From: Bradyrhizobium viridifuturi
GTDB lineage: Bacteria; Pseudomonadota; Alphaproteobacteria; Rhizobiales; Xanthobacteraceae
Reading direction: 5' to 3'
DNA: 64,000 bases
Assembly (NCBI RefSeq): GCF_001238275.1
Contig: NZ_LGTB01000002.1
Coordinates: forward strand, 62,001 to 126,000
Positions 38,970 through 47,101 of this stretch are shown here, one piece after another. The position numbers were made by a program, and so were the translations under genes. The notes under the pieces are model-generated. The model had not been told where the DNA came from. It ran no database searches and saw nothing but the letters and a program-made list of their open reading frames with translations. Within the stretch, counting starts at the first letter, position 1. Every line of letters begins with the position of its first letter.

Positions 38970-39956
38970 TCAGGACGTGGAGTCTCCAGATGTGAGCAGA
39001 CTGCGCTTAGGGTTTCCCGCCTTCCGGAAGTCGCGCGGGAGCACACCGTACATGGCCTTGAAGCTTCGGCCGAAGTGAGTCATGTCCGAAAAGCCCCAGC
39101 CTCGCGCTATTTCGCTCACCGTCCTATGGTTTTGCAGCGGGTCTTCCAGCGCTTGTCGGCAGCGTTGGAGCCGCATGGCCAATACAAGCCGCATGATCGA
39201 GGTGCACTCCTTAGCGAGTAGGTCATTGGCGTGACGGACGCTCACTCCGGCAGCCTCGGCCACGGTCGCGGCATTGAGCTTAGGGTCGCTCAAGCGCGCT
39301 TCAATTGCTGAACGCACGCGCAACAGCGACAACGCCCACGAAGAAATGCGTGACCTTGATGAGCCGTAGGTACCGAGTAGCGACATTGCAACTAGATCGA
39401 CAATCTGATTGCTGGCAATTTCCTGTGCGGTGAACGTCAGCCGATCCGAGATACTGGGCAGCATCGCCAGGAACGACGAGGTCCAACGATTGTTGGGATT
39501 GGATGGCCTCAACGCAATCGCGGTCAGATCGCGAATCCTCCCCACACGGGCTTCGAGCGCGCCCCGCGCGACTTTGACAACAAGCAACTTTGAAGCCGCC
39601 GAGAATTTTGCTGCATATGGCAAGTTTGGATCAACGAGAGTTACGTCCCCCACACCAAGAATGAGTTGGCGGCCGTCCTGTTCGAGCGTGAGCAAACCGG
39701 CGGTCTGATGGCAGATAAACAAGTCGTCACTTTGAGCCTGCGCCACGTGCTTAGCCGTACGGGCTACGTCCATCGCCGAATTCTCGAACAGCACAAGTCC
39801 TGTGCCAGCCAGCATGCCGGATCGAAGTTCGGCATTGAACGTCTGTCGGCATTCAGGCGTTGAGGAATGACCGACAAGATTGTCACAAGCGACGCTATGC
39901 CAATAGTCAAAGCGGTGCCGAGGATCAACATCCGTCGTCGAAAAGAGCTTCTTCAT
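38970..39956 (-). CDS. AraC family transcriptional regulator
   Basis: A 328-residue regulator. The N-terminal half (1-200) resembles the AraC-binding-like domain found in regulators of catabolic genes, with FDYWHSVACDNLVG near the start. The C-terminal half has two helix-turn-helix motifs: NAATVAEAAGVSVRHANDLL and TVSEIARGWGFSDMTHFGRS ending FKAMYGVLPRDFRK, the AraC signature. The effector is unknown. The ATG at 39956 is preferred to an earlier frame start at 39992. Its targets may have been among the now-broken neighbours. Confidence 0.88.
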   Translation of the reverse strand: MKKLFSTTDVDPRHRFDYWHSVACDNLVGHSSTPECRQTFNAELRSGMLAGTGLVLFENSAMDVARTAKHVAQAQSDDLFICHQTAGLLTLEQDGRQLILGVGDVTLVDPNLPYAAKFSAASKLLVVKVARGALEARVGRIRDLTAIALRPSNPNNRWTSSFLAMLPSISDRLTFTAQEIASNQIVDLVAMSLLGTYGSSRSRISSWALSLLRVRSAIEARLSDPKLNAATVAEAAGVSVRHANDLLAKECTSIMRLVLAMRLQRCRQALEDPLQNHRTVSEIARGWGFSDMTHFGRSFKAMYGVLPRDFRKAGNPKRSLLTSGDSTS

Positions 39957-40131
39957 AAGTCGACGCCCTATTGGCCGATTCCGTTCGCCCATAGAGCCGA
40001 TCCAGACTCAGCTCGATAGGATTGATTAGGAGTTTAGTTGCATTCGTTGTCGTTTCCCATTGTGATCTATTCGGAGATGATTTCAAAGGGATCGAGAAGG
40101 GATCGCTTGGATTGATTGTCATGGAGTGGGC

Positions 40132-41009
40132 ATGATGTGGCGAAGGCACCAAAACGTGCCCATTGAACTCGTTCGAACTGTCATCGCGATCGCAGAAACC
40201 GGAAGTCTTTCCAAAGCAGGTGACCGTCTGGGACTAAGCCAGCCAGCTGTAAGCTCCCAAGTAAAGCGGCTCCAGAGCTTGCTAGGCGGTGAGTTGTTTA
40301 CGAAGACCGCAAGCGGAACGACGGTGACGGACTTCGGTAAGTTGGCCCTGCAACAGGCGCGCAGGATATTGGAGGCCAATGACCAATTGCTGCGCCTCAG
40401 CGGTTCCGCTGAAACCGTCACGCCCTTGAGGTTGGGTCTAAGCACGGTGTTTGTGCAAAGGTTTCTTCAAAGTCGTCCAACGGCATTTCCGGGTGACACG
40501 TTTATTCAGGCTGATCACTCCATCCAGATTGCAAAGGGTGTATCGGCTGGCTACATCGATGTCGCCTGTTTTTACAAATACCCCGCGATCGAAGAAGACA
40601 TAGACCAGCTGGCAGTGAAGGAATTCAACGATCCTCTGGTGTGGATACGAGCGAGGAATTTTGTCATAAGCGCCGCGCGCCGTTACCGATACTCGTTTGG
40701 CCAGGAGACGACTGGATGATACGAACCCTGATCAAGCACGGGGTATCGTTCAAGATTGCATTCAAGAGCCTTGACTATCATGCCAACCTTGCAGCTGCAG
40801 AGGCGGGCATCGGCTTGACCGCTGTGCCCGAAAGCATGATCCCATCCTCTGTCATCAGAGCTAAGGAATATTATCTGCCGGCTCTTCCGACCATCAAAGC
40901 TCTATTGTGCGTACGGAACGGGCTAGACTCGAAACGGAGGGCACCGATGGTTGAACAGTTGTCGGACTTGTTCTTCGAGAGCGGGCAAAAGATGTCCGGT
41001 ACGAATTGA
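40132..41009 (+). pseudogene. LysR family regulator, frameshifted
   Basis: The N-terminal helix-turn-helix is intact (AIAETGSLSKAGDRLGLSQP, AVSSQVKRLQSLLGG) and the effector domain continues to DPLVWIRARNFVISA; from about 40675 the rest is in another frame (RAPLPILVWPGDDWMIRTLI to the C-terminus at 41009). One inserted or missing base in the GC-rich run near 40673-40682 explains it. The ATG at 40132 follows GGAGTGGGC. It is divergent from the AraC gene. Either a sequencing error or recent inactivation. Confidence 0.82.
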
Positions 41010-41086
41010 TGTCGTGTCGCGGCGCTGTATTGCGATCACTCAGCATACCGATGGTGTGGTGACCCTGCCGCGCAAAGGAGGATGAC

Positions 41087-41245
41087 ATGACGATCATTCG
41101 TCGCGCCCCTGTTAAGGATCGAGTTATTGAACCGTGGCTGGAGCTTCTGCCGTTCTCAACCCGGCCTGAGGCCATTTTTGAAGGCTTGGTCAAAGCAAAG
41201 GCTTTCTACGGCCGCGACTGGCAAAGCGGTGGGAGCGTGTGCTAA
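41087..41245 (+). CDS. Possible small protein with strong ribosome site
   Basis: A 52-codon frame (MTIIRRAPVKDRVIEPW at its start, ending GRDWQSGGSVC) preceded by AAAGGAGGATGAC, one of the best Shine-Dalgarno sequences in the window. No family recognised. It may instead be the truncated start of a longer lost gene, since it sits directly before the headless Lrp fragment. Confidence 0.35.
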   Translation: MTIIRRAPVKDRVIEPWLELLPFSTRPEAIFEGLVKAKAFYGRDWQSGGSVC

Positions 41246-41283
41246 CCGCGGTTGCCGCGATCCCTGGCCCACAGGGAGACGGA

Positions 41284-41627
41284 TTACTATTGCGTCTCGC
41301 CCGGAAACACAGAGACTGGTCGACCAGAACAAGATCGGCCTCGGCCTGTCGGTGTTCGTGTCGGTCGAGAGCGATGATCACTCCGGGACGTGGCTGAAGA
41401 AGTTCGCAGCAGTCGTCAGCGCGATGCCCGAGGTGCTCGAGTTCTATCGCATGGCCGGCGATGTCGACTACGTGCTGCGCGTCGTCGTCGCCGACATGCA
41501 CAGCTACGATCAGTTCTACAAGAGACTGATCGGTTCGATCGCGCTGAAGAATGTGACCTCGCGATTTGCGATGGAGAAGATCAAGTCGGTGACCGCCCTG
41601 CCCGTTTCGGCGCTCGCGGTGGCCTGA
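41284..41627 (+). pseudogene. Lrp/AsnC family regulator, headless
   Basis: Encodes only the C-terminal RAM (effector) half of an Lrp-type regulator: NKIGLGLSVFVSVESDDHSG, MPEVLEFYRMAGDVDYVLRV and YDQFYKRLIGSIALKNVTSR. The N-terminal helix-turn-helix is absent and the sequence before 41284 is unrelated. A hairpin with CCCCTCTCAC and GTGAGGGGG at about 41687-41705 follows and may be its terminator. Confidence 0.75.
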
Positions 41628-41762
41628 TCGCATTCTTCTCGTTCGATCCGCCGCTAAGGGAAGTTCAGCGGACGAGGCCGAAAGACCCCTCTCACCTGTG
41701 AGGGGGCTTACATACAACCCATCTCAAAAGCAGACTACTTGGTATTGCGCGGCGTCCGCCTC

Positions 41763-41820
41763 AGCGATGGGATTTGAACCTATGTCCTTCAGGTTGCGAG
41801 CCTGATGATTGCCGAAAGGG
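41763..41820 (-). tRNA. tRNA-like relic (3' half)
   Basis: Read on the reverse strand the sequence contains TCAGGCTCGCAACCTGA, a five-pair anticodon stem with a seven-base loop, followed by AGGACATAGGTTCAAATCCC, a variable loop and TPsiC arm. The D arm and acceptor stem cannot be formed, so this is a fragment rather than a functional tRNA. tRNA 3' halves are common attachment sites, and the accessory region starts just after it. Confidence 0.35.
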
Positions 41821-41824
41821 CTAT

Positions 41825-42485
41825 TTAACACGCTGGCCCGCGCGCCAGCCCATCTGCCTCGAGTCGGGTGGCTTCCTTGAAGATCGCAATCAGCTCCGCC
41901 TCGCGGGCCGGCGTGGCGTAGAGATCGGCGAGACGTTCCATGTGCGCCCGCGCTTTTGCCGCGACCTGCTGGTACGGCGCGCCGGCGTACTCGGCGATCC
42001 AAGCGCGATAGGGGTTCGTCGCAGCGTCCGCATCGGGGCGCAAGGCGAGCCGCGTTGCGATCTCCGCGTAGCCGATCACGCAGGGGGCAAGCGCCACCTT
42101 GAGTGCCAACAGATCGCCGCGCATTCCTGCGTCGAGCACACAGCGTGTATATGCCAGCATTTCGGCCGCCGGAGGGGTCTGCTCAAGGTCGCTCAGGGAT
42201 AGGCCCCAACCGGCACAGAGCTTCACATGCAGGTTCATCTCGACATCAAGGATGGCCGAAAGGCCGGCCGCTGCCTCGCGCATGTCGGCAAGTTTGGGCG
42301 ACTTGTAGACTGAGAGCACGTAGGCGCGAGCAAACTCGATGAGGAACAAGTAATCCTGAACAAGACAGAGACGAAAAGCCGCTTCGGGGAGCGAGCCGTC
42401 TGCCAGTCCGTTCGTGAAGGGATGCTCGGCGTAGGCCCGCCACTCAGCGGATGCTTCTGTCTTTAAACGCTCGAAGAAAACTCAC
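41825..42485 (-). pseudogene. tenA: TenA/thiaminase II family, frameshifted near start
   Basis: TenA hydrolyses or salvages thiamine breakdown products. The protein is nearly complete: ERLKTEASAEWRAYAEHPFT, LPEAAFRLCLVQDYLFLIEF, MNLHVKLCAGWGL, CVIGYAEIATRLA with the conserved Cys, and NPYRAWIAEYAG. The start GTG at 42485 (AGGCGAAAG upstream) reads VSFLR and then a stop, because a run TTTT at about 42478 has one T too many; removing it restores VSFFERLKTEAS. As written only an internal TTG at 42349 remains. A homopolymer sequencing error is likely. Confidence 0.82.
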
Positions 42486-42572
42486 GATGCTTTCGCCTGG
42501 CTTGCATTTCCATGAACGTCTTTGGCTCGCTACCGATAGCGCCTTGCGAACCCGGTGGACGCTGACTTGACA

Positions 42573-42777
42573 GGCAGCCGCGATCAGCCCAGCCGGGTCG
42601 GCGGCGTGGGGATCCAACGCCACGGGAGGCGCGCCAGATCTGGAAGGCGCCAAGACGGCCTTCCGGGAGGTCTGGGAGCGGTTCTATGCTGGCCTGACGC
42701 CGCACGACATCGAGCACTGGCACCACGCCCAGGACGCGGCTAAAGGGCGTTTTGGACGAGGCAAGGATTGGGGATGA
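42573..42777 (+). pseudogene. Headless fragment of a small conserved protein
   Basis: An open frame without start reads GAPDLEGAKTAFREVWERFY, then AGLTPHDIEHWHHAQDAAKG, then RFGRGKDWG and stop. The pattern of helix plus His/Asp-rich stretch is protein-like and of a type seen in bradyrhizobial accessory DNA; the N-terminus is lost. Confidence 0.5.
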
Positions 42778-42914
42778 AGGTCTTTTTCAATTGCCATGAT
42801 TGCGGGGCGTTATATTCGACAGTCCAGGAGCGCGACGTTGCTCCGATCAGCAAGTCAGGAAGCTTTCATTGTGAGCATTGCAAAGCGCTCGTACACCTTT
42901 GGGCTGGCATCTAA
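42774..42914 (+). CDS. Small zinc-ribbon protein
   Basis: A 46-residue protein starting inside the stop of the previous frame (ATGA). Two CxxC-type pairs, NCHDCG near the start and HCEHCK near the end, can bind one zinc. Function unknown. Confidence 0.5.
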   Translation: MKVFFNCHDCGALYSTVQERDVAPISKSGSFHCEHCKALVHLWAGI

Positions 42915-42945
42915 GGTTACTCTGACTGGAAATACGTAAGGCCCG

Positions 42946-43266
42946 ATGACAAAGATGAAGGGTGACCGCCCCTACTCCGGCCCTGAGAAAGCCGCCCGCA
43001 GGATCATGGAGCACGCCCGAGCGTTCGAGCCCATACAGGATGGCCGGATCTCCATCGAGAAGATCAAATGGGTAGCAAACGGGGCGAGAAGCAAAATACC
43101 TCCGCCAAGCGGACCAGATCCAGGTTGCGCGAGTTGCTTGCCAAATCAAAGCTGGCAAAGCAGGCAGCACCGAAGAAAAAACAGCCCGACCGACGACGTC
43201 AGGAGAACAACGACACAAAAAAGTAAGGCCGCCTATTGTGATTCTGTGTGGAAAAGTGGGCTATAA
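42946..43266 (+). pseudogene. Truncated conserved hypothetical
   Basis: The first 40 residues (KGDRPYSGPEKAARRIMEHA, then RAFEPIQDGRISIEKI) look like the start of a small conserved bradyrhizobial protein, after which the sequence loses protein character. It overlaps the small basic ORF at 43068. Probably truncated. Confidence 0.35.
43068..43226 (+). CDS. Small basic protein, possible
   Basis: A 52-residue Lys/Arg-rich frame (starts MGSKRGEKQNTSAKRTRSRL, ends NNDTKK) with no clear ribosome site, inside the end of the previous frame. Nucleic-acid binding is conceivable from charge only. Confidence 0.3.
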   Translation: MGSKRGEKQNTSAKRTRSRLRELLAKSKLAKQAAPKKKQPDRRRQENNDTKK

Positions 43267-43269
43267 GTT

Positions 43270-43610
43270 CAACCCATCCCCAAAGAAACGGCCCCAGCGA
43301 GGGGCACACGCTGAGGCCGCTGTTGTGCTCATCAGTTCAGATGCCGCCCGGCAGGGCGCAGCACCCGAACGCAAGAACAACTCGGCGCGCGCCGCGCCCG
43401 TTCCTAAAAGAAAGAAAAGGCCCCAGAGCTTGGAAGCGCCGGGGGCCAAGTTTACACTTTGCGTCCCAACGCTGTCTGGACTGCGCTGGGAGATCAGACA
43501 ACCCGAGGCGTGCCGCGCCTGTTCCTGTGGTCAAAAAGAAGCGGCCCCAGCACCTCTGGGGGCCGAGAGGCCGGTGCGGGGGCCGTCACTTGATCCGCCG
43601 ATCATAATTC
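43270..43610. terminator. Cluster of three GGCCCC/GGGGCC hairpins
   Basis: Three A-rich purine tracts each lead into a GC hairpin of the GGCCCCAG...CTGGGGCC type: about 43275-43320 (CGGCCCCAGCG with CGCTGAGGCCG), 43415-43447 (AAAGGCCCCAGAG with CGCCGGGGGCC) and 43535-43570 (GCGGCCCCAGCAC with CTCTGGGGGCC). Between them two similar stretches with GGCGCGCGCCGCGCC and GGCGTGCCGCGCC recur. No gene is likely here. Confidence 0.55.
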
Positions 43611-43696
43611 TTGGAGGTCGGCAGCCTCGATATTGCGCCCCTCTCTCAGCCTCCCGCAATAGCGCGCTTGTAACAGTGTCCTAGTTCCAACGCCGC

Positions 43697-43918
43697 TCAA
43701 TCCTCGGGATGGGGTGTTGCGCCGAAGAACGCAGGGTCCTCTGCGATGTAGTCGAACACCTCGCCGTAGCTGAGGCCGAGCTTTTCATGGATCAAAGCCC
43801 AATGGGCGCCATCGGGAAGGTCCAGCGCATCGACCTCCTGAATGACCTCACGCACGCGTTCTTTCGACGGGCGCCCATTCTCCATCATCAGCGGAAAGGG
43901 CGACTTCGTGGATAACAT
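43697..43918 (-). CDS. Small conserved-looking hypothetical protein
   Basis: A 73-codon frame, with alternative starts at 43888 and 43885. The body (RPSKERVREVIQEVDALDLP, DGAHWALIHEKLGLSYGEVF, DYIAEDPAFFG) has regular helix-like composition and is probably a real gene. Function unknown. Confidence 0.5.
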   Translation of the reverse strand: MLSTKSPFPLMMENGRPSKERVREVIQEVDALDLPDGAHWALIHEKLGLSYGEVFDYIAEDPAFFGATPHPED

Positions 43919-44312
43919 ATGTGAATTCGCAAATCTCGAACCAGACGCTTTCGACCAATGGTGGGAATGGCAGGAAGCCGCTGGAGGGCCATGTGGAAAT
44001 CCCGGTAGAGATCTGGCGTCCCGTTTCCCGGCTTTCGCCAGAAGATCGGCTTGACCGTCGGACGGTCAATGAAGCCGTGGCAAATCACAAGGAGCCCGAA
44101 GGCGATTAGGGTATCGCGGTGCCAAAGCAATGCCTGGGAGACTGGCCAGGCTTGGCCCGCTTATCAGGACGATCACGGCCTCTTTCATTACATTCTCACA
44201 AGCCCGGCAGACGTGGGCCTGCCGAGCGGCATCAAGAAATATCGCGAAGAAATTCAGACTGAGACACGCAATCAGTCCGGTTGCTGTTGGTCCTTTTTGG
44301 CGCACTCTTCGT
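43919..44312. other. Ambiguous small-ORF region with a 9-1-9 palindrome
   Basis: Competing short frames on both strands, none convincing: forward 43921-44109 (62 aa), reverse 43888-44130 (80 aa), and a forward protein-like stretch at about 44130-44280 (AWETGQAWPAYQDDHGLFHY, GLPSGIKKYREEIQTE) without clear ends. A perfect palindrome TTGACCGTCGGACGGTCAA lies at 44052-44070. Confidence 0.3.
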
Positions 44313-44480
44313 CTAGTGCTTGTGGGTCTTTTTTGATCGGTCTAGCACGGCGTGGCTGTCAGCAAGCACTCGGTAGCTGCGCTCCATCCGTTCCAAATAG
44401 TAACGGGTGAAGTCGTCCACCGCCGATTCCTTCGCGCGCCGGTAGTGTTCAGCCCTTTCCAGATAATCTTCCGAGCTCAT
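44313..44480 (-). CDS. Small helical hypothetical protein
   Basis: A 55-residue charged helical protein (MSSEDYLERAEHYRRAKESA, DDFTRYYLERMERSYRVLAD). The frame is open to 44780 but the protein-like part starts at the ATG at 44480. Function unknown. Confidence 0.5.
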   Translation of the reverse strand: MSSEDYLERAEHYRRAKESAVDDFTRYYLERMERSYRVLADSHAVLDRSKKTHKH

Positions 44481-44631
44481 TTTTAGAAGATGCGTTGGAA
44501 GCTGTGGATGTTCCAGTATTTCTAGGCGGCATAGACCCACCAGGGGTTTGGAGGAAGTCGAGGGGAACTTTTCTGGCTTTTGGTGCTTTTTGAATCCGCT
44601 TTCGACACGGTCAGCTTTGGAGAGAGGAGCC

Positions 44632-44832
44632 ATGAAGCGACGCCGCCGAGTTAAGCAGATTATCCCCCTTGCAGAACGTCTTTCCCTAGAAGCCCAAGAG
44701 CTGCGCCAACGGGCCAGAACGCTTCCGCCAAGTCGAGAGCGGGAAGCGCTCCTGAGAAAGGCGCGGCATAGTGAAGCCACCGCTCATTTGACCGATTGGC
44801 TTATGTCTCCCGGTCCCCGCCCTCCTATCTAG
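44632..44832 (+). CDS. Small basic helical protein
   Basis: A 66-residue protein (MKRRRRVKQIIPLAERLSLE, AQELRQRARTLPPSREREAL, LRKARHSEATAHL) with a strong ribosome site GGAGAGAGGAGCC. The family is widespread as small bradyrhizobial proteins of unknown function. A second copy, ended by an in-frame stop, is at 50560. It is followed 14 nt later by a one-helix membrane protein. Confidence 0.7.
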   Translation: MKRRRRVKQIIPLAERLSLEAQELRQRARTLPPSREREALLRKARHSEATAHLTDWLMSPGPRPPI

Positions 44833-44846
44833 ATAGGAGGTCGCCG

Positions 44847-44957
44847 ATGCGCGCGGATCGTCGCCAATTCAATGGCATCGAGATAGCCTTTGTCAGCGTA
44901 GCGGTGGTGTCCTTTGTAATCTTAATCGCAGCCGTGGCTTGGCTCATTCACGAATGA
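44847..44957 (+). CDS. Tiny single-helix membrane protein
   Basis: A 36-residue protein with a basic N-terminus (MRADRRQFNGI) and one membrane helix (AFVSVAVVSFVILIAAVAWL). The ribosome site TAGGAGG is excellent. It likely forms a unit with the 66-residue protein just upstream. A similar tiny membrane protein follows a small coiled-coil gene at 52305. Confidence 0.55.
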   Translation: MRADRRQFNGIEIAFVSVAVVSFVILIAAVAWLIHE

Positions 44958-45001
44958 ACCTTGTGGCGTTTGCACCAAAATACCCAAAATCCGCTGTAGT
45001 A

Positions 45002-45034
45002 AGTCCCAGCGCCCCAGAGAGGTAGCGTTGGGAA
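45002..45034. terminator. AGTCCCAGCGC-type hairpin, imperfect
   Basis: AGTCCCAGCGCCCC pairs with GTAGCGTTGGGAATG around a six-base loop. It is a degenerate relative of the hairpins at 46835 and 52591. Confidence 0.4.
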
Positions 45035-45167
45035 TGATGGCGAGGGCGGGTTCAATCGGACTCGTCATCCTCGATTGACACCAACGCCGGTCGATAGCGC
45101 GCATAGGAACGAAACCAAGCTGGAGACCTTATGCGTTGGGAGCGACGACCAACGAAGGATTCCCGAC

Positions 45168-45362
45168 ATGGCAAATGAAGAACACAACAAGGCCGCCGAG
45201 CATCACGAGAACGCCGCCAAAGCGCATCGATCGGCAGCGGAGCACCACGGCAAGGGAGACCACGCGAAAGGCATGGAGCACGCCGACACCGCGAGGCAAC
45301 ACTCCCAAACTGCCCATCAACATAGCGAGCAGGCTCACTCGAAGAGCAAAAACCAAAAGTGA
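45168..45362 (+). CDS. Small Ala/His-rich helical protein
   Basis: A 64-residue hydrophilic protein of repeating helical pattern (NKAAEHHENAAKAHRSAAEH, ARQHSQTAHQHSEQAHSKS). About a fifth of residues are His, so metal binding is possible. It starts at the ATG at 45168 after AAGGATTCCCGAC. A near-identical paralogue is at 55058. It is followed at once by a rho-independent terminator. Confidence 0.7.
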   Translation: MANEEHNKAAEHHENAAKAHRSAAEHHGKGDHAKGMEHADTARQHSQTAHQHSEQAHSKSKNQK

Positions 45363-45363
45363 C

Positions 45364-45840
45364 TTAAGAAGCCCGGTGATGAGCCGGGCTTTCTTGTTGC
45401 AGCGCTCCTTCGGAGAGCGTCGGATCGCTCTCCCTCGTGTTGAGCCACTTCGAGCGGCACTCGCGCGGCAGCTCGCGGTTTGGGGCCAAGACGAGGTCGC
45501 CAACCCAAGCACAACCGTGCTTCTGCTGCAGGGCCGCCCAATTTGCTCTGCCGTCCGGCAAGCCAAGCTTTTTCGGCGCATCAGGATCGATCGCCCAAAT
45601 GTTCGAAGCGCTGCCGCACGCAACACCAATCATGGCGTTGGGCCAATCGCACCACCACTTTTCAATTTGGAGGCGGTCCTTCGTGGCCTTCTTGACGCCC
45701 CCGGTGCCGTCGACCTTGACTCCGTTGACTTCATCCCGGCCGACAAGAGGCCGCTTCGTGAGAGGGCTGCAAGGGAAAACAGCCCACCCGCGTGCCGCAT
45801 AATCCAAAGCAAAGTACAGCATCGGCTTCGCGTCTGTCAT
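45364..45840 (-). CDS. Prim-Pol (bifunctional DNA primase/polymerase) domain protein, truncated
   Basis: The first 110 residues match the N-terminal part of the archaeo-eukaryotic Prim-Pol domain of phage and plasmid replication proteins: ALDYAARGWAVFPCSP, KRPL, GGVKKATKDRLQIEKWWCDW, PNAMIGVACGSASNIWAIDP. After residue 125 the sequence departs from the family (the ThSGGxHLYF-type motif is missing), so it is cut short, and its end runs through a terminator. It overlaps the Cys-rich gene by 4 nt, making an operon with the excisionase-like gene. Confidence 0.65.
   Translation of the reverse strand: MTDAKPMLYFALDYAARGWAVFPCSPLTKRPLVGRDEVNGVKVDGTGGVKKATKDRLQIEKWWCDWPNAMIGVACGSASNIWAIDPDAPKKLGLPDGRANWAALQQKHGCAWVGDLVLAPNRELPRECRSKWLNTRESDPTLSEGALQQESPAHHRAS
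45369..45391. terminator. Rho-independent terminator
   Basis: AAGCCCGG-TGATGAG-CCGGGCTTT, eight-pair stem with T tail, 6 nt after the stop of the Ala/His-rich gene; it lies inside the convergent end of the Prim-Pol-like frame. The same hairpin occurs at 55259-55281. Confidence 0.8.
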
Positions 45841-46034
45841 AGGTGCGACTCCGGACCGATCTCCCAAGCGCCGCACCAGTCGTCGCAATCGGTCCTCGGC
45901 CACTGGCCAGTCAGCCAGCCGTCCTTGATCCGCGGTGGATCCCGACGACAGTTTCCGCCCGTCTCACGCAACTTGGCGGGATTACTGATCCAGAACCTAC
46001 AGTTTGAGCAGGAAGCAGTTGCTTCAACGGTCAT
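45837..46034 (-). CDS. Small Cys-rich protein
   Basis: A 65-residue protein with five cysteines (ASCSNCRFWI, GNCRRDPP, DCDDWCGAWE), probably binding zinc or iron. The ATG at 46034 follows GGAGGGCGGG, and both ends overlap the neighbouring genes (excisionase stop 46024, Prim-Pol start 45840). It likely belongs to the mobile-element replication set; role unknown. Confidence 0.6.
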   Translation of the reverse strand: MTVEATASCSNCRFWISNPAKLRETGGNCRRDPPRIKDGWLTGQWPRTDCDDWCGAWEIGPESHL

Positions 46035-46281
46035 CCCGCCCTCCGCATGCAGCAGACGGAGGTGCCTTCGAACTGGACCGCGTCGGCTCCGAGAGCATCG
46101 AGTCGACCCATTCATCGAGCGCGGCCGGCGTATCGACGGGAACCCGTCCCAAGTACTGGAACGTCGGGCCCACTCCAAGGCAGGCGTACTTGGCGAGCGT
46201 TTGGCGGGATCGGGCGACGCCGTGCTTCGCGAACAAATAGTCGGAGGCTGCCTGTCGGCGTAAGAGTGTGATGGTTGCCAT
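46024..46281 (-). CDS. Excisionase/AlpA-like DNA-binding protein
   Basis: An 85-residue protein of the small winged-helix type that acts as excisionase or activator in integrative elements: RRQAASDYLFAKHGVARSRQ, KYACLGVGPTFQYLGRVPVD and a closing helix ALDEWVDSML. The ATG at 46281 has GAGGGAGCC upstream. It begins the set leading to the Cys-rich and Prim-Pol genes. No integrase is visible in the window, so the element appears incomplete. Confidence 0.65.
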   Translation of the reverse strand: MATITLLRRQAASDYLFAKHGVARSRQTLAKYACLGVGPTFQYLGRVPVDTPAALDEWVDSMLSEPTRSSSKAPPSAACGGRDDR

Positions 46282-46752
46282 GCCGGCTCCCTCTTCAAAA
46301 AAGGTGCTTGGACATTCCCAAGCGATGCCTGCAATATTTTTGGCAATTCTTGTGGGATCGTTTAGCCAGGGCGAATCTGCGCCGGAGATGCCGGGCATGG
46401 GTAGCCGCTATCCCGGTTCGGATTGCTGTGCCGGGTTGGAGGCCTCTGCATAGAGCCTGCCTCCGTTAGCCACCGGTCGCGAAAGGCCTTTAACGGCGGC
46501 AAGCGCGCTTAACGCTGTTATCCAGTCTAAGTTCTTGAATTGATTTGCTCGTAGCGCTCCTGCTGGGATCGCCATCTATTTTAATGCGATGCGCGTTCTG
46601 TTCTCATAAATCCCGTGTCGCATTTCGTGTTAAGGAAACCCCTTGAATTCCAGGCTTTCCCGTCTAGTCCCGTTGAGTCGATAGTACACGGATCGTCCAC
46701 GGCGCTTCAGCATTTGTTCTGCCCGGACAGGCCTCCGGCGGACCTCAAAATT
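46282..46752. other. Intergenic, nothing recognised
   Basis: About 470 bases upstream of the excisionase-like gene. Only short frames and A/T-richer stretches; no promoter motif can be named. Confidence 0.4.
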
Positions 46753-46867
46753 GCTTAGGAACGATCCAGCGTCGGGAAAATTATGCAATTGGCGACGGCG
46801 CAACCCCGCCCCCAAGCCCGCTGCCCTCGCCATCAGTCCCAGCGCTCTTCCCCGGGGCGCTGGGACT
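46753..46867 (+). repeat. Dispersed repeat with AGTCCCAGCGC hairpin, copy 1
   Basis: Begins near GAACGATCCAGCGTCGGGAA and ends with a perfect 11-pair hairpin (46835-46867, AGTCCCAGCGC / GCGCTGGGACT). An inverted second copy is at 52591-52706. Small frames inside are probably not genes. Confidence 0.6.
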
Positions 46868-47101
46868 TATTTATGTGAGCCCAATAGTGCCTCCGGCACC
46901 GTTACTAGCCCGCTTATCAGACTGATCAAACGCCGAAAATTCCGCCAATGAAGCAACCGGCGGGCAGGCATTGACGTTTGCTCGCGCTTGGGAATTTCAG
47001 GGCCCAGGTTTTTGGAGTGAACGCCGCCGGGCATGTATTTCAGATCCCGGCGGCGTAGTTTCCTTGGGAGGCTATTTCGGTCGTCCTGTCGTTAGGCTGA
47101 T
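46868..47101. other. Intergenic, nothing recognised
   Basis: About 230 bases between the repeat and the reverse-strand membrane-protein gene; no supported feature. Confidence 0.4.

Larger units (their letters stand above)
45100..45391 (+). repeat. Duplicated segment, copy 1 (copy 2 at 54991-55282)
   Basis: From CGCATAGGAACGAAACCAAG to the terminator, both copies are nearly identical and each holds a small Ala/His-rich gene. Similarity resumes after a deletion in copy 2 (about 55290-55345 versus 45439-45510), covering the 3' end of the Prim-Pol-like gene. Confidence 0.85.
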
